Assembly (NCBI RefSeq): GCF_964199965.1
Contig: NZ_CAXMZT010000006.1
Location: 1-64,000, forward strand
Source: JAFIFT01 sp020051095
GTDB taxonomy: Bacteria > Pseudomonadota > Gammaproteobacteria > Legionellales > Legionellaceae
Reading direction: 5' to 3'
DNA length: 64,000 nt
Made by a program: the position numbers and the translations under genes. The notes beneath the pieces are model-generated. The model was not told the origin of the DNA and ran no database searches. It worked only from the letters and a program-made list of their open reading frames with translations. Shown in pieces: positions 17,852 to 26,178 of the stretch (its first letter is position 1; each line of letters opens with the position of its first letter).

Positions 17852-18547
17852 ATGACGCTTGAAGAAATGCAACGAATGCTAATTTATTGCCAAATACTTG
17901 CGATTGATGGGTTAAGCAATGGAACGAATGCCATTATTCCTGAACTTACAATTGACCTTCTGAGTGGAAATTCCTTTTTTGGTTTAAAAAATAACCCTGC
18001 GATTTTCGTCACAGAAATCACTTACAAAAAATTGAAGCACGTTTATCCAGATTGGATTCCAAACGTTACCATAGCAATCAGTCAATCTTTTTTGGATGCA
18101 AAAAAAACAAGCCCCATAGATATTATAGGAGTACTTGTTCATGAAGCTGGACACGCATTTAATGTCTATGGGCGTATCTCTAATAACGAAGCTAACGCCT
18201 ACATATTTGAAATTGAAACCCTGCTCAAGCTCTATAACATGAGCGTTCTATCGAGACAGTTTGACATCTCCAAACAAGACATGACGCAGTATTTTCAATC
18301 ACGGTTAAATCAATATCAAATGAACAAAAAGAACGGCAAGTATTTACAGTCACTCATCGATGAAATTACGGAGACATTTGAGTTAGAAAATCACCACAGT
18401 CATCGAGTCATCGAATTTGTGACTAAAAACGCAATCAAGATTCATATAAAGCTAGGATTTTTTAAACACATGAATTCGGAGGATATTAAATTATCCAAAG
18501 ATAGCTCCTTTAAACCCTATGTGAATATGACGAAGGTCCATACTTAG
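17852..18547 (+). CDS. Zinc metallopeptidase with HEAGH motif, effector candidate
   Basis: A 231-residue protein. A predicted helix carries VLVHEAGHAF with H97, E98 and H101 as zinc ligands and catalytic base. NNEANAYIFE follows; E113 is a likely third ligand, in the EAN context seen in ImmA/IrrE-like gluzincins. The rest has no known domain: no signal peptide, no prodomain and no helix-turn-helix partner next door, which argues against an ImmA phage-repressor system. GGAGGG precedes the ATG. Being alone, cytosolic and under its own strong promoter in an effector-rich region, it may be a translocated protease; this is inference. The target is unknown. Confidence 0.65.
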   Translation: MTLEEMQRMLIYCQILAIDGLSNGTNAIIPELTIDLLSGNSFFGLKNNPAIFVTEITYKKLKHVYPDWIPNVTIAISQSFLDAKKTSPIDIIGVLVHEAGHAFNVYGRISNNEANAYIFEIETLLKLYNMSVLSRQFDISKQDMTQYFQSRLNQYQMNKKNGKYLQSLIDEITETFELENHHSHRVIEFVTKNAIKIHIKLGFFKHMNSEDIKLSKDSSFKPYVNMTKVHT

Positions 18548-18567
18548 CGACATTCTTATGCCTAGGA

Positions 18568-19455
18568 TTAGGTGGCAGTATTAATATTCACAGGCTTTAA
18601 GTGGAATTTATTAAATAAAACCAACTGGGCTATTGCGAGATACCCCATTAAAAAAGGTTGCTGATCAACGGCATAAGCTACGACGTTTTTGTCTATCAAA
18701 GACAGGGTATTTGGGGTTTTATCAAAACTAAATACGAGCGGCTTATAATTAAAATTATTCTTTTTAGGTTGAAGTAGCATTTGCCCAATGGGGTCGAGTG
18801 CCTGGGAGGTTAAGCAAAACAGGATCGTTGTATTGGGATGACGCAGAAAATAGGACTTGACTCTTGATTGTACAAAATTAGCATCGGTGCCCACATCCAG
18901 CTCTTCCACAACCATGTTATTTTCACTTAATACTTGCTTGATACCTTTAGCGCGCATTTCAAGACCAACATGGCCAGGTTGAGGATTCAATATAACCGCC
19001 CTCTCTTTTTCGCGTGCATGCTTAATTGCTTCCATAGCCAGCATTTTCCCTGCTTGGAAGTTATCGGATCCCAAAAACGCCAAATACGGATTTTTCTGAT
19101 GATTACTTGGTTTCGTATCCACCGCGATGATTGGAATATGCTTACTTTCTGCTTGTTTTAAACTCTTCGAAAATACGGTATTCGAAGGAATCGTCGTCGC
19201 GATGCCCAATGGATCAGTGGCAAGGACACTTTCAATGAATTTTAGTTGCTTGGGAACGTCATTGGCACCGGGTGGGGATAAAACTTGGACTTGAACGTTT
19301 AAATCCTTCGCTGCTTGCTTTGCACCGTCAAATAAAGAAGTCCAATAAGGGTCCTGCGAACCATGAGTAATCAAATAATAAGTATTATTGGCAAAACTGC
19401 TCGTTACACTAAGCCAAAAAAACATGACAGAGTGTATAATTTTAAAGTATTTCAA
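18568..19455 (-). CDS. Periplasmic sugar-binding protein of an ABC importer
   Basis: A 295-residue protein with a Sec signal peptide (cleavage near residue 22, SSFA/NN) and a type I periplasmic-binding fold of the RbsB/LsrB/XylF class. YYLITHGSQDPYWTSLFDGA is the characteristic first strand and helix of this family. It captures a sugar or sugar-like ligand and delivers it to the permease encoded two genes upstream. It is the last gene of a three-gene operon (permease, ATPase, binding protein) with a 12-base gap. The ligand is not predictable; there is no linked kinase or isomerase. Confidence 0.85.
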   Translation of the reverse strand: MKYFKIIHSVMFFWLSVTSSFANNTYYLITHGSQDPYWTSLFDGAKQAAKDLNVQVQVLSPPGANDVPKQLKFIESVLATDPLGIATTIPSNTVFSKSLKQAESKHIPIIAVDTKPSNHQKNPYLAFLGSDNFQAGKMLAMEAIKHAREKERAVILNPQPGHVGLEMRAKGIKQVLSENNMVVEELDVGTDANFVQSRVKSYFLRHPNTTILFCLTSQALDPIGQMLLQPKKNNFNYKPLVFSFDKTPNTLSLIDKNVVAYAVDQQPFLMGYLAIAQLVLFNKFHLKPVNINTAT

Positions 19456-19467
19456 AGTTAACTCCTT

Positions 19468-20226
19468 CTAAAAAGCGTGATATTCTTCTGTTTTTATCTG
19501 ATTACGTTCACTTACCTTCCTCGCTACCAGGGCTCCTTTATCTAAATAGAGAATCTCCTTTGCAACCGCCTGCAAATGCTCTCTTTGGTGGCAAATGTAT
19601 ATAACTGCAATGCCAGCATCGGCCACGGATTTAATCGATTTTAAAACACTGTCCATACGATTCTTTGAGAGTGCACTCGTTGGTTCATCAAGAATGAGTA
19701 ATTTCGGTTTAAAATATTTTGCCCGACATATCGCTAACGCCTGCCTTTCACCACCCGATAAATCACTCACTCGTGTTTGGGCTTGAAAGGTCTTATCCAC
19801 ACCAAAATCTGTTAATTGTTGCTGGGTTATCTGTTGCATTTGCTTAACATCTAACCGTCTAAAAGGAAAATGGCCTGTCACTAATTCATTGCCTAGAAAA
19901 AAGTTTCGCCATAGGGATAAATTTTCGATTAAGCCTAGCTGTTGATAGACAGTTTGTATACCAATGCGATAAGCATGAATAGGTCCGAATGAACGTCGAT
20001 AGTTTAAGGGATTGCCTTGCCAATATAGGTTGCCTTTACTGGGTGAGTAATAACCAGTAATGATTTTCACTAATGTTGATTTTCCCGCCCCATTTTCACC
20101 CATTAAACCAATGATTTCCCCTGGGAATATCTGAAAAGAGACATCGTCCAATATGTTGACATTGCCAAACCACTTACTAATATGCTCCGCCTGCAATAGA
20201 GGCTTTTGTTTATTATCGCATGCCAT
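19468..20226 (-). CDS. ABC transporter ATPase, single-domain sugar type
   Basis: The ATG at 20226 is preferred; it overlaps the permease's last codons by 14 bases, indicating translational coupling. The 252-residue protein has Walker A GENGAGKST, signature LSGGERQA, Walker B LLILDEPTSAL and a switch histidine (ICHQ). Carbohydrate CUT2 ATPases such as RbsA are double-domain, about 500 residues. This is a half-size FrcA-type subunit that must act as a homodimer. It powers import by the neighbouring permease. Confidence 0.85.
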   Translation of the reverse strand: MACDNKQKPLLQAEHISKWFGNVNILDDVSFQIFPGEIIGLMGENGAGKSTLVKIITGYYSPSKGNLYWQGNPLNYRRSFGPIHAYRIGIQTVYQQLGLIENLSLWRNFFLGNELVTGHFPFRRLDVKQMQQITQQQLTDFGVDKTFQAQTRVSDLSGGERQALAICRAKYFKPKLLILDEPTSALSKNRMDSVLKSIKSVADAGIAVIYICHQREHLQAVAKEILYLDKGALVARKVSERNQIKTEEYHAF

Positions 20227-21160
20227 ATTTAACGCTACCAAAGGAATAATTAATCGAGACAGCAAGAATGAGGATCACACCAACAAATGCCCGGAACCAA
20301 TAAGTTGATACACCAATCTGAATCAGTCCTGAGTCAATGGTACTGATGAGCAATGTCCCTAACGCAGCGCCGAATATACTGCCTTGTCCACCTTTCAATG
20401 ACGTTCCGCCAATGACTGCCGCTGCTATGGCATATAGTTCATATTGTTCGCCAGCTGTGGGTGATAGGCTATTGATATGACTAAATTGAATAACACCTGC
20501 AAGTGCCGCCAGCATCCCACATAATGTAAAACACATTAATTTAATGGCGTGAGTGTTGATGCCCACAGAGTAAGCCGTATCTGGATTATTACCCGTGGCT
20601 TGGATATGATTTCCCAGTTTTGTTTGGTTCAATAGGTAATTAAGCAATACGCCAATCACTAACCACCAAAGAAACGATACCAACAAGTTATCAACGAAAG
20701 TACCTGCAAGCAGTTCCATCGTCATATTATTGCCATCAATGGTAATTGGATACCCTTCGGTGAAAAGGAGCACCACGCCTCTTAGTATCAACATCGTGCT
20801 TAGTGTGGTAATAAACGAAGGAATTCTTAGAATCAATGTGATTAGTCCATTGATAAACCCAATGCCAGCGCCTATCAAAAGCGCCATGCATAAGGCAAAA
20901 ATTCCATGGCTAGCATGTTGCGATAGTGTAGCAAATATCATCCCAGTTAAAGCAAAATTTGAGCCCACAGATAGATCAAATTCCCCGGCAATCATTAATA
21001 AGGTCATCCCTAAAACGACAATGCCAAAGTCTGCGGTGAAATTAAGAATACTCGCCCAAGTTGGAAAAGTTAAAAAGGTCGGTGCTAATAAAGAAAACAC
21101 ACTTACTAGCAAGAGAAATGATAAAACGATGCCATTCGAAATATTCTGCTTCTTAAACAT
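20213..21160 (-). CDS. Sugar ABC transporter permease (RbsC-like)
   Basis: A 315-residue inner-membrane protein with about eight to ten helices and the BPD_transp_2 pattern: GEFDLSVGSNFALTGMIFA (residues 60-78) and the cytoplasmic loop AIAAAVIGGTSLKGGQGSIFG that contacts the ATPase. It heads the operon with the ATPase and binding protein. It forms the membrane channel of a ribose/AI-2/fructose-class importer. The family is clear; the substrate is unknown. Confidence 0.88.
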   Translation of the reverse strand: MFKKQNISNGIVLSFLLLVSVFSLLAPTFLTFPTWASILNFTADFGIVVLGMTLLMIAGEFDLSVGSNFALTGMIFATLSQHASHGIFALCMALLIGAGIGFINGLITLILRIPSFITTLSTMLILRGVVLLFTEGYPITIDGNNMTMELLAGTFVDNLLVSFLWWLVIGVLLNYLLNQTKLGNHIQATGNNPDTAYSVGINTHAIKLMCFTLCGMLAALAGVIQFSHINSLSPTAGEQYELYAIAAAVIGGTSLKGGQGSIFGAALGTLLISTIDSGLIQIGVSTYWFRAFVGVILILAVSINYSFGSVKYGMR

Positions 21161-21397
21161 AAACTACCTTGTTTTTTTACGATGCGAAGTTTACCTGATT
21201 TTCAAAGCAACTTTAAGATAATATTAAAAAAAGAAACATAAAAAATTCGTGCGTCTAATACTATAAAATACTACCCCATAAATCTGGGTAAGATTTTTTA
21301 ATCACGAAGCCCGAGTTATGGTGTAATTATTAGCACTACCTATAGTGATATTAAAGTATCTGTTAAGAGCTTACTGCTGAATTCATTTTGCTCTTTA

Positions 21398-21426
21398 TTG
21401 ACAATATATATTCATATTGTTAATAT
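21398..21426 (+). promoter_or_regulatory. Near-consensus promoter that fixes the next start
   Basis: TTGACA (21398-21403), 17 bases, TAATAT (21421-21426). Because transcription should begin near 21433, the TTG at 21417 cannot be the start codon of the following gene; the ATG at 21456 is. Confidence 0.7.
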
Positions 21427-21455
21427 ATACGACTAGAAATTCGTCAGGTAAAGAA

Positions 21456-22232
21456 ATGGCTACCATTAAAATACATGTATTAGATTTTCATAGTATATTT
21501 ACACACATCGAGATAGTCCTCGAAAACACATCAACAACCCCCCATACTTTTTACGGGATTAATCGATGGGAAGAACCTGGACATAATTGGGTAACATCAG
21601 GTCCTAATGCGTATATCGATCAAGCCAGCTCTACTTTTAGCTTTGATATTGAAGCAGACCCTAAAGACATCGTTAAACAATATCGAGACTATTGGTATTC
21701 AACTGACAAAGATGCTGGCATTTTATCCCTTAACTGCGGCGATACCGCGCAATGGTTTTTAAGCAAATATGCAAGAATTCCAAAACCAAATTTATCAAAC
21801 ATTAGCTGGAATCATTTTGCTCTAGGTATCATATGGCCTAGTTTTATTCCTTGTCCAATCACCATTCCTGGCCGCGTGATGGCTAACGCAAAATTCCATG
21901 TTAATGCCAGAAATAACCCTGAAGAAACTGACAAATATTCGCGTCTTTTTCTGTATACTTGCATGGCAGCTGCTTCCTTGCTCATTGCGACCTCTGTGTT
22001 CGCTTTAGTGGCATCGGTAACCATTCTAAGTGCTGGATTAGCAGCGCTTGCTATTGGAGGATGCGCCCTTGCCGGCTTAGTAGGCACTTATGGCTTTTTC
22101 AAAGCATATAACCAATTATCAGCTAAAAACATCGCTGATAAATTAAAAAATCCAGATGAATCGTTTAGCGCTGATCCTAGCAGTAATACGCCAGTCGAAC
22201 ACCCGGATATCGCAAGGGTTGCTCCCCAATAA
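21456..22232 (+). CDS. Putative papain-fold hydrolase with C-terminal membrane hairpin
   Basis: The start at 21456 follows AGGTAAAGAA and a promoter that excludes upstream starts. In the 258-residue protein, HIEIVLEN (H17) precedes SLNCGDTAQWFL (N93, C94). The order His before Cys, with a helix starting at NC, is that of circularly permuted NlpC/P60, LRAT and DUF4105-like thiol enzymes. Residues about 170-222 hold two adjacent hydrophobic helices rich in alanine and glycine, forming a membrane hairpin, followed by a polar tail. There is no signal peptide. Such a soluble catalytic-like head with a C-terminal hairpin would suit an effector that inserts into host membranes. The catalytic assignment is motif-based and tentative. 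Confidence 0.55.
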   Translation: MATIKIHVLDFHSIFTHIEIVLENTSTTPHTFYGINRWEEPGHNWVTSGPNAYIDQASSTFSFDIEADPKDIVKQYRDYWYSTDKDAGILSLNCGDTAQWFLSKYARIPKPNLSNISWNHFALGIIWPSFIPCPITIPGRVMANAKFHVNARNNPEETDKYSRLFLYTCMAAASLLIATSVFALVASVTILSAGLAALAIGGCALAGLVGTYGFFKAYNQLSAKNIADKLKNPDESFSADPSSNTPVEHPDIARVAPQ

Positions 22233-22450
22233 TATAAGTTAGCCCCCCAGCTGAGCCGTTACGCCAAGCAATCAGTTTATTCTTAACGGCTCTATAGCCC
22301 TTGACCAGAACAAGGTATCTAAATTCGCTTTCCTAAACTCATGTTGAAAATCAGCAGATAAACGCAATAACGTGTTCAATTTCAATTACTTTTTAAACGT
22401 TGATAAATAGAAATTTGAATGCTAGTATTTTAGAATATTTGAATATTGGT

Positions 22451-22831
22451 ATGTATAAAATGCCTTCTAGAACGCTTATCTCGCAAGAACTAGCCAGTTA
22501 TTTAAATGCGATATCCCACGCGCATCGTATCCGAATTATAGAAGAACTCTATACAGGTGAAAAAGATGTTACAAGTTTATCTAATTTATTAGAAATAAGT
22601 CACTCATCTGTTTCACAACACCTCTCCGTTTTAAGAGCAAAAAAAATGGTGGACCAACGAAAAGAAGGTAATCGCGTGTTTTATCGATTAGTCCAACCCA
22701 AATTAGCCAAATGGTTGTTAGAAGGTATTGAGTTCATTGAGGCCGGGTTTCAGTCACAACAATTGATTCGCAATGCGTCCTTTCAAGCTAAAATGCTTTG
22801 GGGTTGCGATGTGAGTCAGCCAGTAAAATAA
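22451..22831 (+). CDS. ArsR-family transcriptional regulator
   Basis: A small winged-helix repressor. DVTSLSNLLEISHSSVSQHLSVLRAKKMV is recognised in two parts as the recognition-helix region typical of ArsR proteins (SVSQHLSVLR), and KEGNRVFYRL as the wing. No CxC metal site of the SmtB/ArsR kind is visible, so it may sense something other than metal. ATG at 22451 or 22460 is the likely start; the frame extends further upstream from a TTG without support. It lies 48 bases before the SulP permease in the same direction and probably controls the bicarbonate/carbonic anhydrase unit. Confidence 0.8.
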   Translation: MYKMPSRTLISQELASYLNAISHAHRIRIIEELYTGEKDVTSLSNLLEISHSSVSQHLSVLRAKKMVDQRKEGNRVFYRLVQPKLAKWLLEGIEFIEAGFQSQQLIRNASFQAKMLWGCDVSQPVK

Positions 22832-22879
22832 ATGATATCAAATAACACCGATTGACAATGCAATTCCTGGAGCACTGAT

Positions 22880-24415
22880 ATGGTAAACACGGTTAAAAAC
22901 GATGTTGCAGCAAGCATTGTTGTATTCTTTGTTGCCCTCCCCTTATGCCTTGGAATTGCTTTAGCTTCGGGTGCACCTTTATTTTCTGGAATTATTGCAG
23001 GGATTGTTGGAGGAATAGTTGTTGGGCTAGCAAGCGGTTCTGCTTTAGGTGTCAGTGGTCCAGCTGCCGGTTTAGCCGTTATCGTGTTAAACGCTTTAAG
23101 TGTTTTAAATTCCTGGTCAGCCTTTTTACTTGCAGTGGTGCTGTCGGGGGGAATGCAACTTATGATGGGCTATGCGCGCACCGGGTTTATTGCCCATTTT
23201 TTTCCATCCTCCGTCATCAAAGGGATGTTAACAGGTATAGGTTTGTTAATTATATTAAAACAAATTCCTCATGCATTCGGATATGACAAAGATTATGTCG
23301 GTGAATTATCATTTTTTCAGCCCGATGGTGAAACCACGTTAAGCTCCCTCATTAAAATGTTTGACGCTTTTACCCCCGGGGCAGTCACGATTTCCTTAAT
23401 ATCTATTATCCTCTTGATAATTTGGGACAAAGTGTTGACTAAAAAGCACAAGCTGTTCCAGGTTTTACAAGGACCCGTTGCTGTAGTTATCTTAGGTGTC
23501 ATTGTCAACATGCTATTCAAAATACATGCCCCCGAATTTTACCTTAATCAAGAGCATTTAGTGTCATTACCCGTGGCCTCTTCTGTGACTGATTTTTTTC
23601 ATCAGTTCACGATGCCAAATCTATCAGAGATTACTAATTATTTGGTTTGGAAAGTAGCGATTGTGTTAGCCTTAGTAGCAAGCCTTGAGACATTGCTTTG
23701 TGTCGAAGCAACCGATAAATTAGATCCTTATAAACGAATCACACCCACCAACCGAGAATTGAAAGCACAAGGGCTTGGCAATATAGTTTCTGGCATGATT
23801 GGCGGGCTACCAATCACACAAGTCATCATTAGAAGCAGCGCCAATATAACGTTCGGTGGACAAACGAAATTATCTACCATTCTTCATGGTATATACATTC
23901 TTATCAGTTCTATTGCGATAGCCAATTGGTTAAATATGATACCACTCGCTAGTTTAGCCGCTATCCTCATATTCATTGGCTATAAGCTTGCAAACCCGGC
24001 TCTGTTTAAAAGAATGATACACCTAGGTGATGAGCAATTTGTGCCCTTTATTGCCACAGTAATAGGCATTTTAGCTACCGACTTGCTAATTGGTATCCTT
24101 ATTGGCATTGGATTCGGTATCTTTTATACCTTAAGACACAGCTATCGTAACTCCTATTACATGAAAAAAATGTCTTCCAAGGAAAATACACATATTATTC
24201 ATCACTTAACGTTAGCGGAAGAAGTATCCTTCTTTAATAAAGCAAGTATTATCAAAGCGTTAGATGAAATTCCTGCTGGTTCTGGCGTCATCATCGATTG
24301 CAGTAATTCAAAGTCAATCGCCTATGATGTGGTCGAGTTTATCAAAGATTATAAGAGTAATGCTCAGAGGAAAAATATATCGGTCGAAACCATTGGTTTC
24401 ATCGAGCCAAACTAA
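22880..24415 (+). CDS. SulP-family anion permease (probable bicarbonate transporter)
   Basis: A 511-residue inner-membrane protein with 10-12 helices and a short C-terminal STAS-like domain (GSGVIIDCSNSKSIAYDVVEF, in parts near residues 470-490). The N-terminal AASIVVFFVALPLCLGIALA and SGPAAGLAVIVLNAL are signatures of SulP carriers. Linkage to a beta-carbonic anhydrase 33 bases downstream suggests HCO3- transport (BicA-like) rather than sulfate, since such pairs and fusions are known in bacteria. CTGGAG precedes the start. The ArsR gene just upstream is the likely regulator. Confidence 0.85.
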   Translation: MVNTVKNDVAASIVVFFVALPLCLGIALASGAPLFSGIIAGIVGGIVVGLASGSALGVSGPAAGLAVIVLNALSVLNSWSAFLLAVVLSGGMQLMMGYARTGFIAHFFPSSVIKGMLTGIGLLIILKQIPHAFGYDKDYVGELSFFQPDGETTLSSLIKMFDAFTPGAVTISLISIILLIIWDKVLTKKHKLFQVLQGPVAVVILGVIVNMLFKIHAPEFYLNQEHLVSLPVASSVTDFFHQFTMPNLSEITNYLVWKVAIVLALVASLETLLCVEATDKLDPYKRITPTNRELKAQGLGNIVSGMIGGLPITQVIIRSSANITFGGQTKLSTILHGIYILISSIAIANWLNMIPLASLAAILIFIGYKLANPALFKRMIHLGDEQFVPFIATVIGILATDLLIGILIGIGFGIFYTLRHSYRNSYYMKKMSSKENTHIIHHLTLAEEVSFFNKASIIKALDEIPAGSGVIIDCSNSKSIAYDVVEFIKDYKSNAQRKNISVETIGFIEPN

Positions 24416-24448
24416 CATCATACGCAGTTAAATTAGAGGGGATATTTA

Positions 24449-25087
24449 ATGAAAACGTTAACCAAAGAACTGCAAGAAAAAATAACACCAGAAATCGCAG
24501 TAGAATTATTGAAAAGAGGCAATGAACGTTTTGTTAATAATCTCAAAATTAATCGTAATTTACTCCAACAGGCCAACGAAACCTCCGATGGGCAACATCC
24601 CTTTGCCGTGATTTTAAGTTGCATTGACTCGAGAACGTCTGCTGAGATCATTTTTGATCAAGGACTCGGCGATATTTTTAGTATCCGTGTGGCTGGCAAT
24701 ATTATCAATGAAGACATCCTTGGCAGCATGGAATTTGGTTGTCAAGTCGCCGGCGCAAAACTAATCGTCGTCCTAGGCCACAGCAAATGCGGAGCAATAA
24801 AAGGAGCTTGTGATCACGTGGAGATGGGAAATTTATCCGCCTTATTAGAGAAAATCAAACCCGCAATCGATGACGAAGATACTGAAGTAAATAATCGAAC
24901 CTCGAACAATCCCGAGTTTGTGGAAAAAGTAGCCCATATTAATGTCAAAAAGACGATCGATGCTATTCTTGACCGAAGCCTTATTTTAAAAAAACTCATT
25001 GAATCAGGCCAGTGCGGCATTATTGGTGGGATGTATGACGTATCCACAGGTCAAGTTACCTTTGACGAAGATTTAACAAACAGCTAG
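24449..25087 (+). CDS. Beta-class carbonic anhydrase
   Basis: A 212-residue cytosolic zinc enzyme interconverting CO2 and bicarbonate. The zinc ligands are C58, H111 and C114, in CIDSRT and GHSKCGA, and the catalytic D60-R62 dyad is present. It is co-transcribed with the SulP permease (33-base gap, GAGGGG before the ATG), so incoming bicarbonate can be equilibrated, or CO2 trapped, inside the cell. The C-terminus (GQCGIIGGMYDVSTGQV) is the standard dimer-forming strand. It could aid intracellular pH control or carboxylation. Confidence 0.93.
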   Translation: MKTLTKELQEKITPEIAVELLKRGNERFVNNLKINRNLLQQANETSDGQHPFAVILSCIDSRTSAEIIFDQGLGDIFSIRVAGNIINEDILGSMEFGCQVAGAKLIVVLGHSKCGAIKGACDHVEMGNLSALLEKIKPAIDDEDTEVNNRTSNNPEFVEKVAHINVKKTIDAILDRSLILKKLIESGQCGIIGGMYDVSTGQVTFDEDLTNS

Positions 25088-25375
25088 ATATATCAATCTG
25101 TTACATGTTAAACAACGATAATTGGATTTAGCGACCACCGATGTCATTGACCCGATTAGTTTGGGAAGATGGATTTTAGCTTTCGCCACAACATTTTAGG
25201 CAGACAATGCCGCCAATAATTTATTAAGCATTACCGTTGGTGTAGCCCATTTATAGCTGTCTGGCAGGATGTCTTTTAACTCACCAATACACCAAAAAGT
25301 GAAAATAAGGAGACTTTAAGTAAAGGGTCCTGTCACATCATTTCCATTTTGTAAAAGACAGATAACCCACACTTG

Positions 25376-25669
25376 CTAGGGGTGACGGCTAAGTTGTCCG
25401 GCGCGCCGCATCTTAGCTGGCAGTGTTATCCATTCGGTTTTAAATCCTAATTTTTTGAGCGACTTATCATACAGCTTAGCCACTTTTTTAACGCCATTCA
25501 GATTAAAGGTGCCGCTATTGATGTTGACTGTTTTTTGGATAAATTCAATTTCTTGCTTTTCATTTTGATGGATGATTGCGACGATCTTTTTTTCATTTGC
25601 ATCGAGCTCGCCTTTAGCATGAGCACCAAAGCAAACCAACATCAGTAGTATCAATAGTCCTTTCGACAT
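25376..25669 (-). pseudogene. Truncated M20-type metallopeptidase, N-terminal part only
   Basis: The start at 25669 has GGAGGAC upstream and opens with a signal peptide (KGLLILLMLVCFGAHA). The following residues, including VNINSGTFNLNGVKKVA and LKKLGFKTEW, match the N-terminus of secreted M20 glutamate-carboxypeptidase-like enzymes. The frame stops after 97 residues at RRAGQLSRHP, exactly where the family normally reads RAGHL and continues for about 300 residues. The catalytic domain is missing and I see no remainder downstream, so it is a deletion remnant. A short secreted product could still be made. Confidence 0.6.
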
Positions 25670-25945
25670 TCTTGTCCTCCATCCTAGATTCCAATGCTGC
25701 AAACTTATCATTTCATTTTAATTCAACCTGAAGAGATTAAAACCCAATTCAATCCTGGTTCAGTTGTCTTTCCGTCTCTTTAGTGCCGATAGAAATGTAA
25801 TCTAACGTCTGAGCTCCAGGACCATCCGCTTTAAGTAGAGCGGCGAGCATCCTAAGTGATTTCTAAAATTTCATAAATAAATCTTGTTTTCTAGTAGGAA
25901 ATGACACGCAATAATTTGGTTTCACTTTTTTTGTTTCAACTTAAT

Positions 25946-26088
25946 CTTTGTACCGGACAATTTTTTAAAAAAGCCGTCTTTGCGAACGTAGTGAAGCAAT
26001 CTAGAACAGATTTCTGTTCAGAGATCGAACTGGATTGCTTCGCAAAGCTCGCAACGACAGTGCTTTTAAAAAATTGTCCGGCACAAAG
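25946..26088. repeat. 143-bp palindromic MITE-like element, copy 1
   Basis: The ends CTTTGTACCGGACAATTTTT and their complement (25946-25970, 26064-26088) form 25-base inverted repeats with one mismatch. Inside are a second set of inverted arms (GCGAACGTAGTGAAGCAAT-type and ATTGCTTCGCAAAGCTCGC-type) around a short centre. It has no coding capacity. A second copy of identical length lies in inverse orientation at 28433-28575. The rest of the 25712-26178 gap contains only the promoter of the next gene. Confidence 0.8.
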
Positions 26089-26113
26089 CAACTTAATTGT
26101 CAATACTGGCCTA

Positions 26114-26145
26114 TTAATGTTTTGTTAATATATAATATGTACAAT
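26114..26145 (+). promoter_or_regulatory. PmrA-like tandem operator and -10 box
   Basis: TTAATGTT (26114-26121) and TTAATATA (26125-26132) repeat with an 11-base period and each match 7 of 8 bases of the PmrA half-site TTAATATT. TACAAT (26140-26145) follows after 7 bases, the same spacing as at 7921-7952. The gene start is at 26179. An alternative -10, TATAAT at 26131, overlaps the second half-site. Confidence 0.65.
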
Positions 26146-26178
26146 ACATTCTCATTCAATTAGATATATTTTAACCCC

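Noticed and set aside
17852..18547. Metallopeptidase as ImmA of a mobile element
   Set aside because: No repressor, integrase or excisionase gene nearby.
21417..21455. N-terminal extension of the papain-like protein from a TTG
   Set aside because: It overlaps the -10 box of a TTGACA/TAATAT promoter, so it cannot be in the mRNA.
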